A stretch of 64,000 nt of DNA from CADEEN01 sp963840805 (lineage in GTDB: Bacteria > Pseudomonadota > Gammaproteobacteria > Burkholderiales > Burkholderiaceae_C), in the NCBI GenBank assembly GCA_963840805.1, contig CAWJAJ010000015.1, positions 124,001 to 188,000 of the forward strand, in the 5' to 3' direction. Every line of letters begins with the position of its first letter. The first letter of the stretch is position 1. The position numbers and the translations under genes were made by a program. The notes below the pieces were generated by a model, which saw nothing but the letters and a program-made list of their open reading frames with translations, had not been told where the DNA came from and made no database searches. Below, in pieces: positions 45,017 to 53,197 of this stretch.

Positions 45017-45318
45017 AACAGATCGAAGTCACGATCCTGGGCCAAAGCTACCTCCTCGCCTGCCCGGCGGGTGGCGAGCCTTCACTGCACGCGGCGGTGG
45101 CCAGCGTCGACCACGAAATGAGCGCGATCCGCGACGCCGGCAAGGTCAAGGCGCGCGAGCGCATCGCCGTCCTGGCCGCGCTGAACCTGGCCTACCAGCT
45201 CGCGGAGCGGGCCAATGGCACCGCACCGGCGTCCGCCAACCGTGCCGACAGCGTGCAGATCGACACGCTGGTGGCGCGCATCGACAACGCGCTGGGCAGC
45301 GACGGGCACCTGTTGTAG
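45013..45318 (+). CDS. zapA: Cell division protein ZapA
   Basis: Promotes FtsZ filament bundling at the division site. It starts MKQIEVTILGQSYLLACPAG, with the family's NVTILGR-like opening strand, a globular part with SLHAAVASVDHEMSAIRDAG, then the helix IAVLAALNLAYQLAERANG used for tetramerisation. Length 101 residues. It overlaps the coiled-coil gene upstream and is followed 18 bases later by 6S RNA, a linkage conserved across proteobacteria. Confidence 0.93.
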   Translation: MKQIEVTILGQSYLLACPAGGEPSLHAAVASVDHEMSAIRDAGKVKARERIAVLAALNLAYQLAERANGTAPASANRADSVQIDTLVARIDNALGSDGHLL

Positions 45319-45335
45319 CCGTAGAATCGTCCGCG

Positions 45336-45512
45336 TCTGCCGCGTTCGCGCGGGCTTTATATTTCCTGGAACCGATGCTCTATGAGCAAGGGCTTGGAAC
45401 ATTGCATGGCTGGTGTGAGCGTCTCGCGTCAGATGAACCCGAAGCCTTGCTGACCTCGCCCACCTGAACTTCCCAAGGGTTCAGGAATGCGGTCCGTGAG
45501 GGCGCGGCAGAC
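45336..45512 (+). ncRNA. ssrS: 6S RNA
   Basis: A 177-base RNA gene directly after zapA, the conserved 6S location. The ends TCTGCCGCG (45336-45344) and CGCGGCAGA (45504-45512) pair perfectly over nine bases. Internal blocks typical of betaproteobacterial 6S RNA are TTTCCTGGAACCGATG, GCTTGGAACATTG, GGCTGGTGTGAGCG, GCTGACCTCGCCCACCTGAA, GGGTTCAGGAATGCGGTCCG. A TAGAAT box (45322-45327) lies eight bases before the likely 5' end. 6S RNA mimics an open promoter and sequesters sigma-70 RNA polymerase in stationary phase. Confidence 0.9.
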
Positions 45513-45543
45513 ACCACCCCTCCACCCCCGATCGACGCACCCC

Positions 45544-46002
45544 GTGGCCTACTGGCTGATGAAGAGCGAGCCCAGCGAGTGCTCGATCGACGATCTGGTT
45601 CGGCTCGGTCGCGTGCCCTGGACCGGCGTACGCAACTACCAGGCGCGCAATTTCATGCGCGACGTGATGCGCATCGGTGACGGTGTGCTGTTCTATCACT
45701 CGTCGTGCCCCGCGCCGGGCATCGTCGGGCTGGCTGCGGTGGCATCGGCGGCCTACCCCGATGCGACGCAATTCGACCCGCGCAGCAAGTATCACGACCC
45801 GAAATCGACACTCGATGCACCGCGCTGGCTGCACGTCGACGTGAAGCTGGTGCGCAAGACGCGGCTGCTGTCGCTGGCCGAGATGCGCACGCAGCCCGCG
45901 TTGGCGTCAATGCAGGTGCTGGCGCGCGGCAATCGGCTTTCGATCACACCGGTCACGGCGGCCGAGTGGCGCGCCGTGCAGGCCCTGCTCAGCGCGCCGT
46001 GA
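45544..46002 (+). CDS. EVE domain protein
   Basis: A small EVE/PUA-like protein of the thymocyte nuclear protein 1 family, thought to bind modified bases. It starts with GTG 45544 (MAYWLMKSEPSECSIDDLV), followed by WTGVRNYQARNFMRDVMRIG and VLFYHSSCPAPGIVGLAAV, all typical. The open frame extends upstream into 6S RNA, which is not coding. Length 152 residues. Its TGA overlaps the next start. Its position after 6S RNA, where E. coli has ygfA, is a common betaproteobacterial variation. Confidence 0.9.
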   Translation: MAYWLMKSEPSECSIDDLVRLGRVPWTGVRNYQARNFMRDVMRIGDGVLFYHSSCPAPGIVGLAAVASAAYPDATQFDPRSKYHDPKSTLDAPRWLHVDVKLVRKTRLLSLAEMRTQPALASMQVLARGNRLSITPVTAAEWRAVQALLSAP

Positions 46003-46820
46003 TGGCGATGTTCGAACCGGTGCTGGTGGCCGAACTGCTGCTGCTGGGCACCGCGACCGGCTTTCTGGCCGGCCTGCTGGGTATCGGCGGCGGCATGGTG
46101 ATGGTGCCGTTCCTCACGCGGCTGTTGATGCAGCGCGGCGTCGGCGCCGACCTCGCGGTGAAGATGGCCATCGCCACGGCCATGGCCACCATCCTGTTCA
46201 CCTCGCTGTCGACGATGCGGGCCCACCACCGGCGCGGCGCCGTGCGCTGGGACATCGTTCGCGGCATGTCGCCGGGCATCGTGCTGGGCGGCCTGGCCGC
46301 CGGTGCCGGCGTCTTTGCGTGGGTCAAGGGCCAGACGCTGGCCTTGTCCTTCGCGGCGTTCGTCGGTTTCTCCGCCACCCAGATGCTGCTGGCCAGGGCG
46401 CCGAAGCCGACCCGCCAGCTGCCGGGACGGCTCGGTCAGGCGGCGGCCGGTGGCGGCATCGGCTTCGCGTCCGGTCTGGTCGGCGCCGGCGGCGCATTCA
46501 TCGCGGTACCGTTCATGAGCCGCTGCAACGTGCCGATCCACAACGCGGTGGCCACCGGCGCAGCGATCGGCTTTCCGATCGCGCTGGCCAACACGCTGGG
46601 CTATGTGATCGGAGGCTGGTCGCAACCGCCAGCGCTGCCCGGTGCCTTTGGCTTTCTGTACCTGCCGGCACTGGCGGTGATTGCGCTGGCCAGCGTGCTG
46701 GTCGCGCCGTTCGGCACGCGCGCTGCGCACGCCCTCGACGTGCGCCAGCTGCGACGCATCTTTGCGGTGATGCTCTACGTGCTGGCCGTCGACATGCTGT
46801 GGCGCGGCCTGCGCCACTGA
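46002..46820 (+). CDS. TauE/SafE family permease
   Basis: A sulfite exporter TauE/SafE family membrane protein of about 272 residues with eight predicted helices in two repeats. Both repeat signatures are visible: GFLAGLLGIGGGMVMVPFLT and GFASGLVGAGGAFIAVPFMS. I start at ATG 46002 (MAMFEPVLVAELLLLG), overlapping the EVE stop in TGATG; GTG 45999 is an alternative. The family exports sulfur-containing or other organic anions; the substrate here is unknown. Confidence 0.9.
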   Translation: MAMFEPVLVAELLLLGTATGFLAGLLGIGGGMVMVPFLTRLLMQRGVGADLAVKMAIATAMATILFTSLSTMRAHHRRGAVRWDIVRGMSPGIVLGGLAAGAGVFAWVKGQTLALSFAAFVGFSATQMLLARAPKPTRQLPGRLGQAAAGGGIGFASGLVGAGGAFIAVPFMSRCNVPIHNAVATGAAIGFPIALANTLGYVIGGWSQPPALPGAFGFLYLPALAVIALASVLVAPFGTRAAHALDVRQLRRIFAVMLYVLAVDMLWRGLRH

Positions 46821-46866
46821 AGCCTGGCAAGTCCCCTCGCTGCCGGGCCGGCGCGGCTGGAGACGC

Positions 46867-47895
46867 TCAACTCGGATCGAAGCGGATGCTGGCCAGCGTG
46901 ACGTGGTTGCCGCCACGCTTGCGGGCATCCGCCAACGCTGCATCGCACGCCGCGCGCAATTCTTCCTGGCTGTGCGCGGTGTGCGGAAAGCTGGCCACAC
47001 CCATCGACACCGTGAAGCCGATCTCCCTCCCCTCGTGCGCGACGATCTGCGTCGCGCACTGGCGGCGCAGACCCTCCATGCGCGCGTGCGCGGTCGCCAG
47101 GCCAACGCCCGACAGCAGCACGCCGAAGCGCGTCTCGTCGAAGCGGCACGACGCATCCATCGCGCGCGTGTTGCCCCGCAACAGCCGGCCCAGCGCCTCG
47201 TGAATGCGCAGGCGTGCGGCGTCCCCTATCGCAGCCACCTCGGGCAACGGCGGATCGAGCGCGATCGACACCAGCGCGAATTCACGGTGCTCGCGCGTGG
47301 ACAGGTCGACCTCGCGTCGCAACTGATCGTCGAAATGCGCGTGGTTGTAGAGGCCGGTTTCGCTGTCCCGCAGCGTGTGGTCCTGCAATTCGCGGCGCAA
47401 CTGCTCGTTGGCGCGCTGCTGCTGCTCGAGCTGCTCGATCGCAGCGGCCCGCTGCGCCTCGCGCCGCTTCAGTGGCGCCAGGTCGCGCCAGACCGCCGCC
47501 AGCAGCATGCGGCCCGCATCGCCGTCAAGACGCTGTCGCAACACGCCGAATTCCCATCGCGTGCCACGCCAGTCGAAGCGGTGATCACTGACCAGCGCCT
47601 GCGGCTGCGCCAGGGCCGACTGCTCGGCGGTCCGCAGGGCCGCCGCCAGGACCGGCTCGAACAGATCGGCATCCTTGCGGCCGATCACGTCCGCCAGGCC
47701 GCGATCGAGCCAGGTGAGCATCGCCGCGTCGACGTGCACGTACGCGCCGCTGCTCGCGTCCTTGACAGCCAGCATGTCGCCGTCGCGGCGCAACAGCGCC
47801 GGCACCAGTGCGCCGAGCGCCGGCAACAGCGCCGCAGGCACGCTGCCGGATGTTGCCGCGCTTTGCGCTGATGGCTCGGAACGTTCGGGCGTCAT
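46867..47895 (-). CDS. PAS-GGDEF protein with degenerate active site
   Basis: A 342-residue protein with a PAS-like domain (about residues 42-140), a short coiled coil rich in Gln/Arg (150-172) and a GGDEF domain (176-335). The GGDEF motif itself reads DETRF (253-257), lacking the glycines and the catalytic arrangement, so cyclase activity is unlikely. An RxxD motif (Arg244-Asp247) lies exactly five residues before it, the position of the inhibitory c-di-GMP-binding site. This suggests a receptor role. No signal peptide or membrane helix is seen. I start at ATG 47895; GTG 47997 is possible. Confidence 0.85.
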   Translation of the reverse strand: MTPERSEPSAQSAATSGSVPAALLPALGALVPALLRRDGDMLAVKDASSGAYVHVDAAMLTWLDRGLADVIGRKDADLFEPVLAAALRTAEQSALAQPQALVSDHRFDWRGTRWEFGVLRQRLDGDAGRMLLAAVWRDLAPLKRREAQRAAAIEQLEQQQRANEQLRRELQDHTLRDSETGLYNHAHFDDQLRREVDLSTREHREFALVSIALDPPLPEVAAIGDAARLRIHEALGRLLRGNTRAMDASCRFDETRFGVLLSGVGLATAHARMEGLRRQCATQIVAHEGREIGFTVSMGVASFPHTAHSQEELRAACDAALADARKRGGNHVTLASIRFDPS

Positions 47896-48242
47896 GGGCA
47901 GGTTGTCGGTCAAATCGCGAGCCCGCTGTAGCGCAGCAACGCACGCGATGGCCGGATGTTGTGACGCGGGCACCGGCCACGCAAGGAGAGAGGCCACCCT
48001 CCCCCCAGAACGACCGGCGTCTCCCCCTATGTTGAAGTTGCCGGCAATGGTAGCGCCGGGGGCGGCGCTGGCCCTTCAGGGTACGGGTGCACAGCTCCCA
48101 AGGCGCCGGCGTCTTGAACCGGGCTATAATTTGCGTTTGCCAGCAAACCCGCGCGTCGGTTTGCGCGCGGAACGCCCAACGCGCCGCCCAAGCCGCAAGC
48201 CCGAGCGACCGACGAGCGCACACCCCGAGGATCACCAGATTC
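47896..48242 (+). promoter_or_regulatory. rpsU upstream region with a -10 element
   Basis: A 347-base gap between the divergent GGDEF gene and rpsU. A perfect TATAAT lies at 48125-48130, 112 bases before the rpsU start, with no good -35 at 17 bases; the nearby TTGAAC is only five bases away and cannot serve. The following leader of about 105 bases is GC-rich. I see no other gene or repeat in the gap. Confidence 0.5.
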
Positions 48243-48455
48243 ATGACCACGATTCGCGTCAAAGAGAACGAGCCATTCGACGTGGCGCTGCGTCGCTTCA
48301 AGCGCACCATTGAAAAGCTGGGCCTGCTCACCGATCTGCGCGCCCGCGAGTTCTACGAGAAGCCCACCGCCGAACGCAAGCGCAAGAAGGCCGCCGCCGT
48401 GAAGCGCCACTTCAAGCGCGTACGCTCGATGCAGTTGCCCAAGAAGCTGTACTGA
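48243..48455 (+). CDS. rpsU: 30S ribosomal protein S21
   Basis: Small basic protein needed for initiation by the 30S subunit. The sequence MTTIRVKENEPFDVALRRFK continues with RTIEKLGLLTDLRAREFYEK and a Lys/Arg-rich tail ending RSMQLPKKLY. I take ATG 48243, preceded by GAGG at a somewhat long spacing; the open frame upstream is leader. Length 70 residues. It is followed by an attenuator-like terminator and a YqeY gene, the betaproteobacterial form of the macromolecular synthesis operon. Confidence 0.97.
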   Translation: MTTIRVKENEPFDVALRRFKRTIEKLGLLTDLRAREFYEKPTAERKRKKAAAVKRHFKRVRSMQLPKKLY

Positions 48456-48476
48456 GCGGGCCGCACCCCGATCCAG

Positions 48477-48507
48477 AGCCCGCGCGGTCCGCCGCAGCGG
48501 GCTTTTT
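48477..48507 (+). terminator. Intrinsic terminator between rpsU and the YqeY gene
   Basis: Arms AGCCCGC (48477-48483) and GCGGGCT (48497-48503) pair perfectly and are followed by TTTT. It is positioned 22 bases after the rpsU stop and 23 before the next start, and probably lowers expression of the downstream gene relative to S21. Confidence 0.8.
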
Positions 48508-48529
48508 CATTGCCGAGAGCCGCCACACC

Positions 48530-48976
48530 ATGCCCCTCAAAGACCGGATCACCGACGACATGAAGGCCGCGATGCGGGCCAAGGACGCACCGCGCCTGTT
48601 GACCATCCGCGGCCTGCTCGCGGCGCTGAAGCAGAAAGAAGTCGACGAGCGCGTCGAGCTCGATGACGCGGCGGTGATCGCCATCGTCGACAAGCTCATC
48701 AAGCAGCGCAAGGATTCGATCGCACAGTTTGCTGCGGGCGGACGCACCGACCTGGTCGACAAGGAGAGCGCCGAGCTGCGCGTGCTCGAGGCCTACCTGC
48801 CGCAGCGCCTGTCGGCCGACGAGATCGCCGCGGCCGTGGCACGCATCATCGCCGCCATCGGTGCCAGCGGCCCGGCCGACATGGGCAAGGCGATGGCGGC
48901 AGTGAAGGGCGAACTTGCCGGCAAAGCCGACATGGGATTGGTGTCGACTGCGGTCAAGGCCGCGTTGTCGAAGTAG
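48530..48976 (+). CDS. GatB/YqeY family protein
   Basis: A 148-residue YqeY-type protein, homologous to the tRNA-binding tail of GatB amidotransferase. It starts MPLKDRITDDMKAAMRAKDA and shows the family sequence KQKEVDERVELDDAAVIAIV and LEAYLPQRLSADEIAAAVAR. Its molecular role is not established, but it is commonly linked to rpsU and dnaG; dnaG does not follow here. Intact, one frame. Confidence 0.92.
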   Translation: MPLKDRITDDMKAAMRAKDAPRLLTIRGLLAALKQKEVDERVELDDAAVIAIVDKLIKQRKDSIAQFAAGGRTDLVDKESAELRVLEAYLPQRLSADEIAAAVARIIAAIGASGPADMGKAMAAVKGELAGKADMGLVSTAVKAALSK

Positions 48977-48985
48977 GCTGCTCAG

Positions 48986-49336
48986 ATGAACCCCAGCACC
49001 CTGCCCGTGCGCGCGGTGGCGCCCGATGTCTGCGTCGCGCCGCAACTCACCCCCGAGGCGATGGCCGAGGCCGCACGCGCGGGCTTTCGCAGCGTCGTCA
49101 ACAACCGGCCGGATTTCGAGTTCGGGCCCGACCAGCCGACCAACGCGTCGATCGAGGCCGCCGCGCGCGCCGCCGGGTTGGAGTACCGCTTCCTGCCGGT
49201 GGCGGGCAGCTTCCAGACGCCCGAGCAGATCGATGCGTTCGCGCGCCTGCTCGAAGAGTTGCCGCGACCGATCCTGGCCTTCTGCCGCAGCGGCACCCGC
49301 TCGGCCAACCTGTACATGCAGGCGCAAGCACGCTGA
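48986..49336 (+). CDS. TIGR01244 family phosphatase-like/sulfurtransferase protein
   Basis: A 116-residue protein of the TIGR01244 (Blh-type) family, with a cysteine phosphatase-like fold. The active loop is Cys100 in ILAFCRSGTRSANLY, a CxxGxR loop. The N-terminal VAPDVCVAPQLTPEAMAEAA and VNNRPDFEFGPDQPT are typical. It starts MNPSTLPVRAVAPDVCVAPQ. Known members act near sulfide or persulfide metabolism, but context here (rpsU, YqeY, TRAP transporter) gives no support for that. Confidence 0.88.
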   Translation: MNPSTLPVRAVAPDVCVAPQLTPEAMAEAARAGFRSVVNNRPDFEFGPDQPTNASIEAAARAAGLEYRFLPVAGSFQTPEQIDAFARLLEELPRPILAFCRSGTRSANLYMQAQAR

Positions 49337-49482
49337 CCTGCTCTGGCATGCGCAAGCGCAGCGCGGTTTGCGCCCCGGGCTTTCCCTGAGTGTGACGCTC
49401 GCGCCGCGTGGCGGGCCGCTGGACTGGATACATTGCGGCTGTCGACAGCGCGGCTGTCGCGTCTCTGCACGAGGAAGGCCCT

Positions 49483-50085
49483 GTGACCGCATTGCTCAAG
49501 CTCTCGGCGGGCGTCGACGCGCTCAGCCACCAGATCGGCCGGCTGATCCGCTGGCTGGTGTTGGCGTCGGTGCTGATCAGCGCCGGCAACGCCATCATCC
49601 GCAAGCTGTTCAACATCAGCTCGAACGCGTTCCTCGAGATCCAGTGGTACCTGTTCGCCGGCGTGTTCCTGCTCGGCGCGGGCTTCGCGTTCATGCGCAA
49701 CGTGCACGTGCGCATCGACTTCATCTCCGGCAAGCTGTCCAAGCGCACCAACACCCTCATCGACATCGCCGGGATCGTCGTGTTCCTGATCCCGCTGAGC
49801 GCGATCATGGTCTGGCTGAGCTGGCCGCTGTTCTCCAGCGCGCTGGCCACCGGCGAGATGTCGCAGAACGCCGGCGGCCTGATCCGCTGGCCGGCCTACC
49901 TGCTGATGCCGCTCGGCTTCGGCCTGCTGCTGATCCAGGCGCTCTCCGAACTGGTCAAGCGCATCGCCTTCCTGCGCGGGCTGCGTGACGAGCCGATGAG
50001 CATCGAGGGCGGCAAGAGCGACGAAGAGCTCCTGGCCGAAGAACTGGCCGCCGAGGCGGCGAAGAAGCTGGCGGGAGACAAGTGA
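49483..50085 (+). CDS. TRAP transporter small permease (DctQ type)
   Basis: Small four-helix membrane subunit of a tripartite ATP-independent periplasmic transporter. I start at GTG 49483 (MTALLKLSAGVDALSHQIG) with GAGGAAGG four bases upstream; the longer frame lacks family sequence. Helices include LVLASVLISAGNAIIRKLFN and WYLFAGVFLLGAGFAFMRN, the latter followed by VHVRIDF as usual. A charged Glu/Ala-rich tail ends the 200-residue protein. The stop overlaps the large permease start (TGATG). Confidence 0.9.
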   Translation: MTALLKLSAGVDALSHQIGRLIRWLVLASVLISAGNAIIRKLFNISSNAFLEIQWYLFAGVFLLGAGFAFMRNVHVRIDFISGKLSKRTNTLIDIAGIVVFLIPLSAIMVWLSWPLFSSALATGEMSQNAGGLIRWPAYLLMPLGFGLLLIQALSELVKRIAFLRGLRDEPMSIEGGKSDEELLAEELAAEAAKKLAGDK

Positions 50086-51909
50086 TGGAAGCCTCGTTCC
50101 TCGCCCAGAACTTCGTCCCGCTGATGTTCGCGGGGCTGTTCGTTTTCCTGCTGTCGGGCATTCCGGTGGCCTTCGGCCTGGCCGCCACCGGCCTGTTCTT
50201 CGCTTTCATCGGCATCGAGGCCGGCATGTTCGGCACCAACATGTTGCAGGCGCTGCCGCTGCGCGTGTTCGGCATCATGCAGAACGACACGCTGCTGGCG
50301 ATCCCGTTCTTCACGCTGATGGGCATCATCCTCGAGCGCTCGGGCATGGCCGAGGCCCTGCTCGAAACCGTCGGCCAGGTCTTCGGGCCCGGTACGCGGC
50401 GGCCTGGCCATCGCGGTGATCCTGGTCGGCGCGCTGCTGGCCGCCACCACCGGCGTGGTCGCCGCCGCGGTGATCTCGATGGGCCTGATCTCGCTGCCGA
50501 TCATGCTGCGCTACGGCTACAACCGCACCATCGCCACCGGCACCATCACCGCGTCGGGCACGCTGGCGCAGGCCATTCCGCCGTCGCTGGTGCTGATCGT
50601 GCTGGCCGACCAGCTCGGCCGCTCGGTCGGCGACATGTACGCCGGCGCGCTGCTGCCGGGCCTGATGCTGGTGGGTCTGTACCTGGGGTTCGTTGCCTTG
50701 GTGGCGATCTTCAAGCCCGACTGGGTGCCGGCGCTGCCCGCCGAGGCGCGCATCTACCGCGAGCCCAACGGCTCCAGCGGCCACCGCTCGCTGCTGGCGC
50801 TGTTCGCCGTCTGCGGCGTGGCCGGCTACGCCTGGTCGCGCGTGCACCAGAGCGTGATCAACCCGCTGGTCGGCCGCGAGCTGCCGGCGCCGGGCGACGA
50901 GATCTTCATCCTGTCGATGACGGTGGCCTCGCTGCTGGCGCTGGCGCTGGCGCTGGTGAACAAGTTCCTGAAGATCGGCCTGCTGTCGCGCCTGACCGAG
51001 CAGGTGACCTTCGTGCTGATCCCGCCGCTGGTGCTGATCTTCCTGGTGCTCGGCACCATCTTCCTGGGCATCGCCACGCCCACCGAAGGCGGCGCGATGG
51101 GCGCGCTCGGCGCGCTGCTGATGGCCGGGGGCCGCGGCAAGCTGACGAAGTCGCTGCTGATCCAGGCGCTGGACAACACCGCCAAGCTGTCGTGCTTCGT
51201 GCTCTTCATCCTGGTCGGCTCGACGGTATTCAGCTTCACCTTCAACGCCGCCGACGGGCACATCTGGGTCGAGCACCTGTTCAAGGACATGCCCGGCGGC
51301 GCGATGGGCTTCCTGATCGTCGTCAACATCCTGATCTTCATCCTGGGTTGCTTCATCGACTTCTTCGAGATCGCCTTCATCGTGATCCCGATCCTGGCGC
51401 CGGTGGCCGACAAGATCCTGCCCGGCTTGCTGCCGCCGGGCACAGCGGCCGACATGACGCTGATCTGGTTCGGCGTGATCGTCGCGATGAACCTGCAGAC
51501 CTCGTTCCTGACGCCGCCGTTCGGCTTTGCGCTGTTCTACCTGCGCAGCGTGGCGGCCAAGAACGACTACAAGGACGTCGTCACCGGCGAGCTGATCCCG
51601 GCGGTGCAGACGAGCCAGATCTACAAGGGCTCGATTGCCTTCATCTGCGTGCAATTGGTGATGGTCGCGGCGCTGATCGTCTTCCCGGCGCTGGTGACGG
51701 GCGGCATCGAGAAGACCGTCGAAATCGACGCCGACAAGGCGCTGCAGACGATGCAGGAAAAGTCGACCGCCGACCGCGGCGCGCCCACGCTGCCCGGCGT
51801 TGGCGGCGCCTCCGCTGCGTCGGCCGCAGAAGGCGCCGGTGGGCAGGAGGAGGACCCGATGAAGGGCCTGCTCGAATCGATGAAGAAGGACCAGGAAAAG
51901 AAGCCCTGA
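50085..51909 (+). CDS. TRAP transporter large permease (DctM type, one frameshift)
   Basis: Sodium-driven large permease with many helices. It starts MEASFLAQNFVPLMFAGLFV at 50085. One extra G near 50392 breaks the frame between GQVFGP and RGGLAIAVILVGALLAATTG. Conserved segments include ASGTLAQAIPPSLVLIVLAD and GIATPTEGGAMGALGALLMA. Corrected length is 607 residues, much longer than the usual 425: extra sequence lies in the middle (around ELPAPGDEIFILSMTVASLL) and in a hydrophilic C-terminal tail with Gly/Ala and Lys/Glu runs. Long forms occur in the mannitol/chloroaromatic subgroup. Confidence 0.9.
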
Positions 51910-51928
51910 TCCAGCGGCGCCGCCCAAG

Positions 51929-51957
51929 AAAAATCCCCGCCGAAGCGGGGATTTTTT
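51929..51957. terminator. Bidirectional terminator between the TRAP permease and binding-protein genes
   Basis: AATCCCCGC and GCGGGGATT pair around a CGAA tetraloop, with an A-run before and a six-T run after. It can stop transcripts from both the plus-strand permease gene and the minus-strand binding-protein gene, which converge here. Confidence 0.92.
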
Positions 51958-51999
51958 CTGCTCGGGCGTACACGCGGTCGGCGTGCCGGCCCGTCCAGC

Positions 52000-53083
52000 T
52001 CAGAGCTTCTGGGATTGCATGAAGTCGTCGAAGCGGCTCTCGGTGAAGCGGAACCACAGGTTCTGGTCGCGGCGGAAGTTCGAGTAGTCGTCGTAGATCT
52101 TCTTCCACGCCGGATTGGTGGCGTTGAGGTCGGCATAGACCTCCATCGCGGCCTTGAACGACGCGTCCATCACGTCCTTCGGGAAGGCGTGCAGCTTGGC
52201 GCCTGCCGCCACCAACTGCTTCAGCGCGGCCGGGTTCTTGCCGTCGTACTTGGCCTGCATGTCGACGTGGGCGGTGGACGCGGCGTTCGCGACGATGGCC
52301 TTGTACTCGGGCGTCAGCGCGTCGTAGGCCTTCTGGTTGACGTACAGCGACAGCTGCGGGCCGCCCTCCCACCAGCCGGGGTAGTGGTAGTTCGGGGCCA
52401 CCTTGTGCAGGCCGAGCTTGAAGTCGTCGTACGGGCCGACCCACTCGGCCGCGTCGATGGTGCCCTTCTCGAGCGCCTGGTAGATCTCGCCGCCGGGGAT
52501 GTTCTGCGGAATCGATCCGACCTTCTCCAGCACCTTGCCGCCGAAGCCGCCGATGCGCATCTTCAGGCCCTTCATGTCGGCCAGCGAGTTGATCTGCTTG
52601 CGGAAGAAGCCGCCCATCTGGGCGCCGGTGTTGCCCATCGGGAAGTTGACGATGTTGCTCTTGGCGTAGAACTCGCGAAACAGCTTCAGGCCGTTGCCCT
52701 CGTACATCCAGGCCGTCATCTGCCGGCTGTTCAGGCCGAACGGAATGGCACAGTCCATCGCGTAGGTCGGGTCCTTGCCGAAGAAGTAATACGGTGCGGT
52801 GTGCGCGGCCTCGACCGTGCCGTTGGCCACGCCGTCGAGCACGCCGAACGGCGGGCATCAGCTCACCGCCCGCGTGGGTGGAGATCTGGAACTTGCCGCC
52901 GGTCATCGCGCCGACCTGCTTGGCGAACTCGTCGGCGGCGCCGAAGATCGTGTCGAGTGCTTTCGGGAAGCTCGACGCGAGGCGCCAGCGGATGTTGGCC
53001 TGGGCGTGCACGATGGCGGGGGCCATGCCCGTGGCAAGCACGCCGGCCAGCCCGGCACCTTGAACAAAGGAACGACGTTCCAT
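52000..53083 (-). CDS. TRAP transporter substrate-binding protein (DctP/TakP-like, one frameshift)
   Basis: Periplasmic binding protein of the TRAP system, convergent with its permeases. It starts MERRSFVQGAGLAGVLATGM at 53083 with an AGGAG site; the twin-arginine-like ERRSF opening and export to AHAQ-type cleavage (IVHAQ) suggest Tat or Sec export. One extra base near 52854 separates GGELMPA from GVLDGVANGTVEAAHTAPY. Landmarks MGGFFRKQINSLADMKGLKM and DAAEWVGPYDDFKLGLHKVA resemble TakP-type 2-oxoacid binders. Corrected length 360 residues. The ligand is not certain. Confidence 0.9.
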
Positions 53084-53197
53084 GGATGGATCTCCTGATG
53101 GGTTGGGCGCAGGCCCGGACAAGGAAACAAACGGCATTCTAGGCAGCGCAGGCAACCGCGGCGGCGCGGGTTTTCCCACGCAGGTCGGCGGGAACCT

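Noticed and set aside
45336..45512. Coding reading of the zapA-EVE gap
   Set aside because: Short frames there conflict with conserved 6S RNA blocks and closing stem.
48110..48130. TTGAAC-TATAAT as a full rpsU promoter
   Set aside because: The spacing is about five bases, far below the 16-18 needed for sigma-70; only the -10 box is kept.
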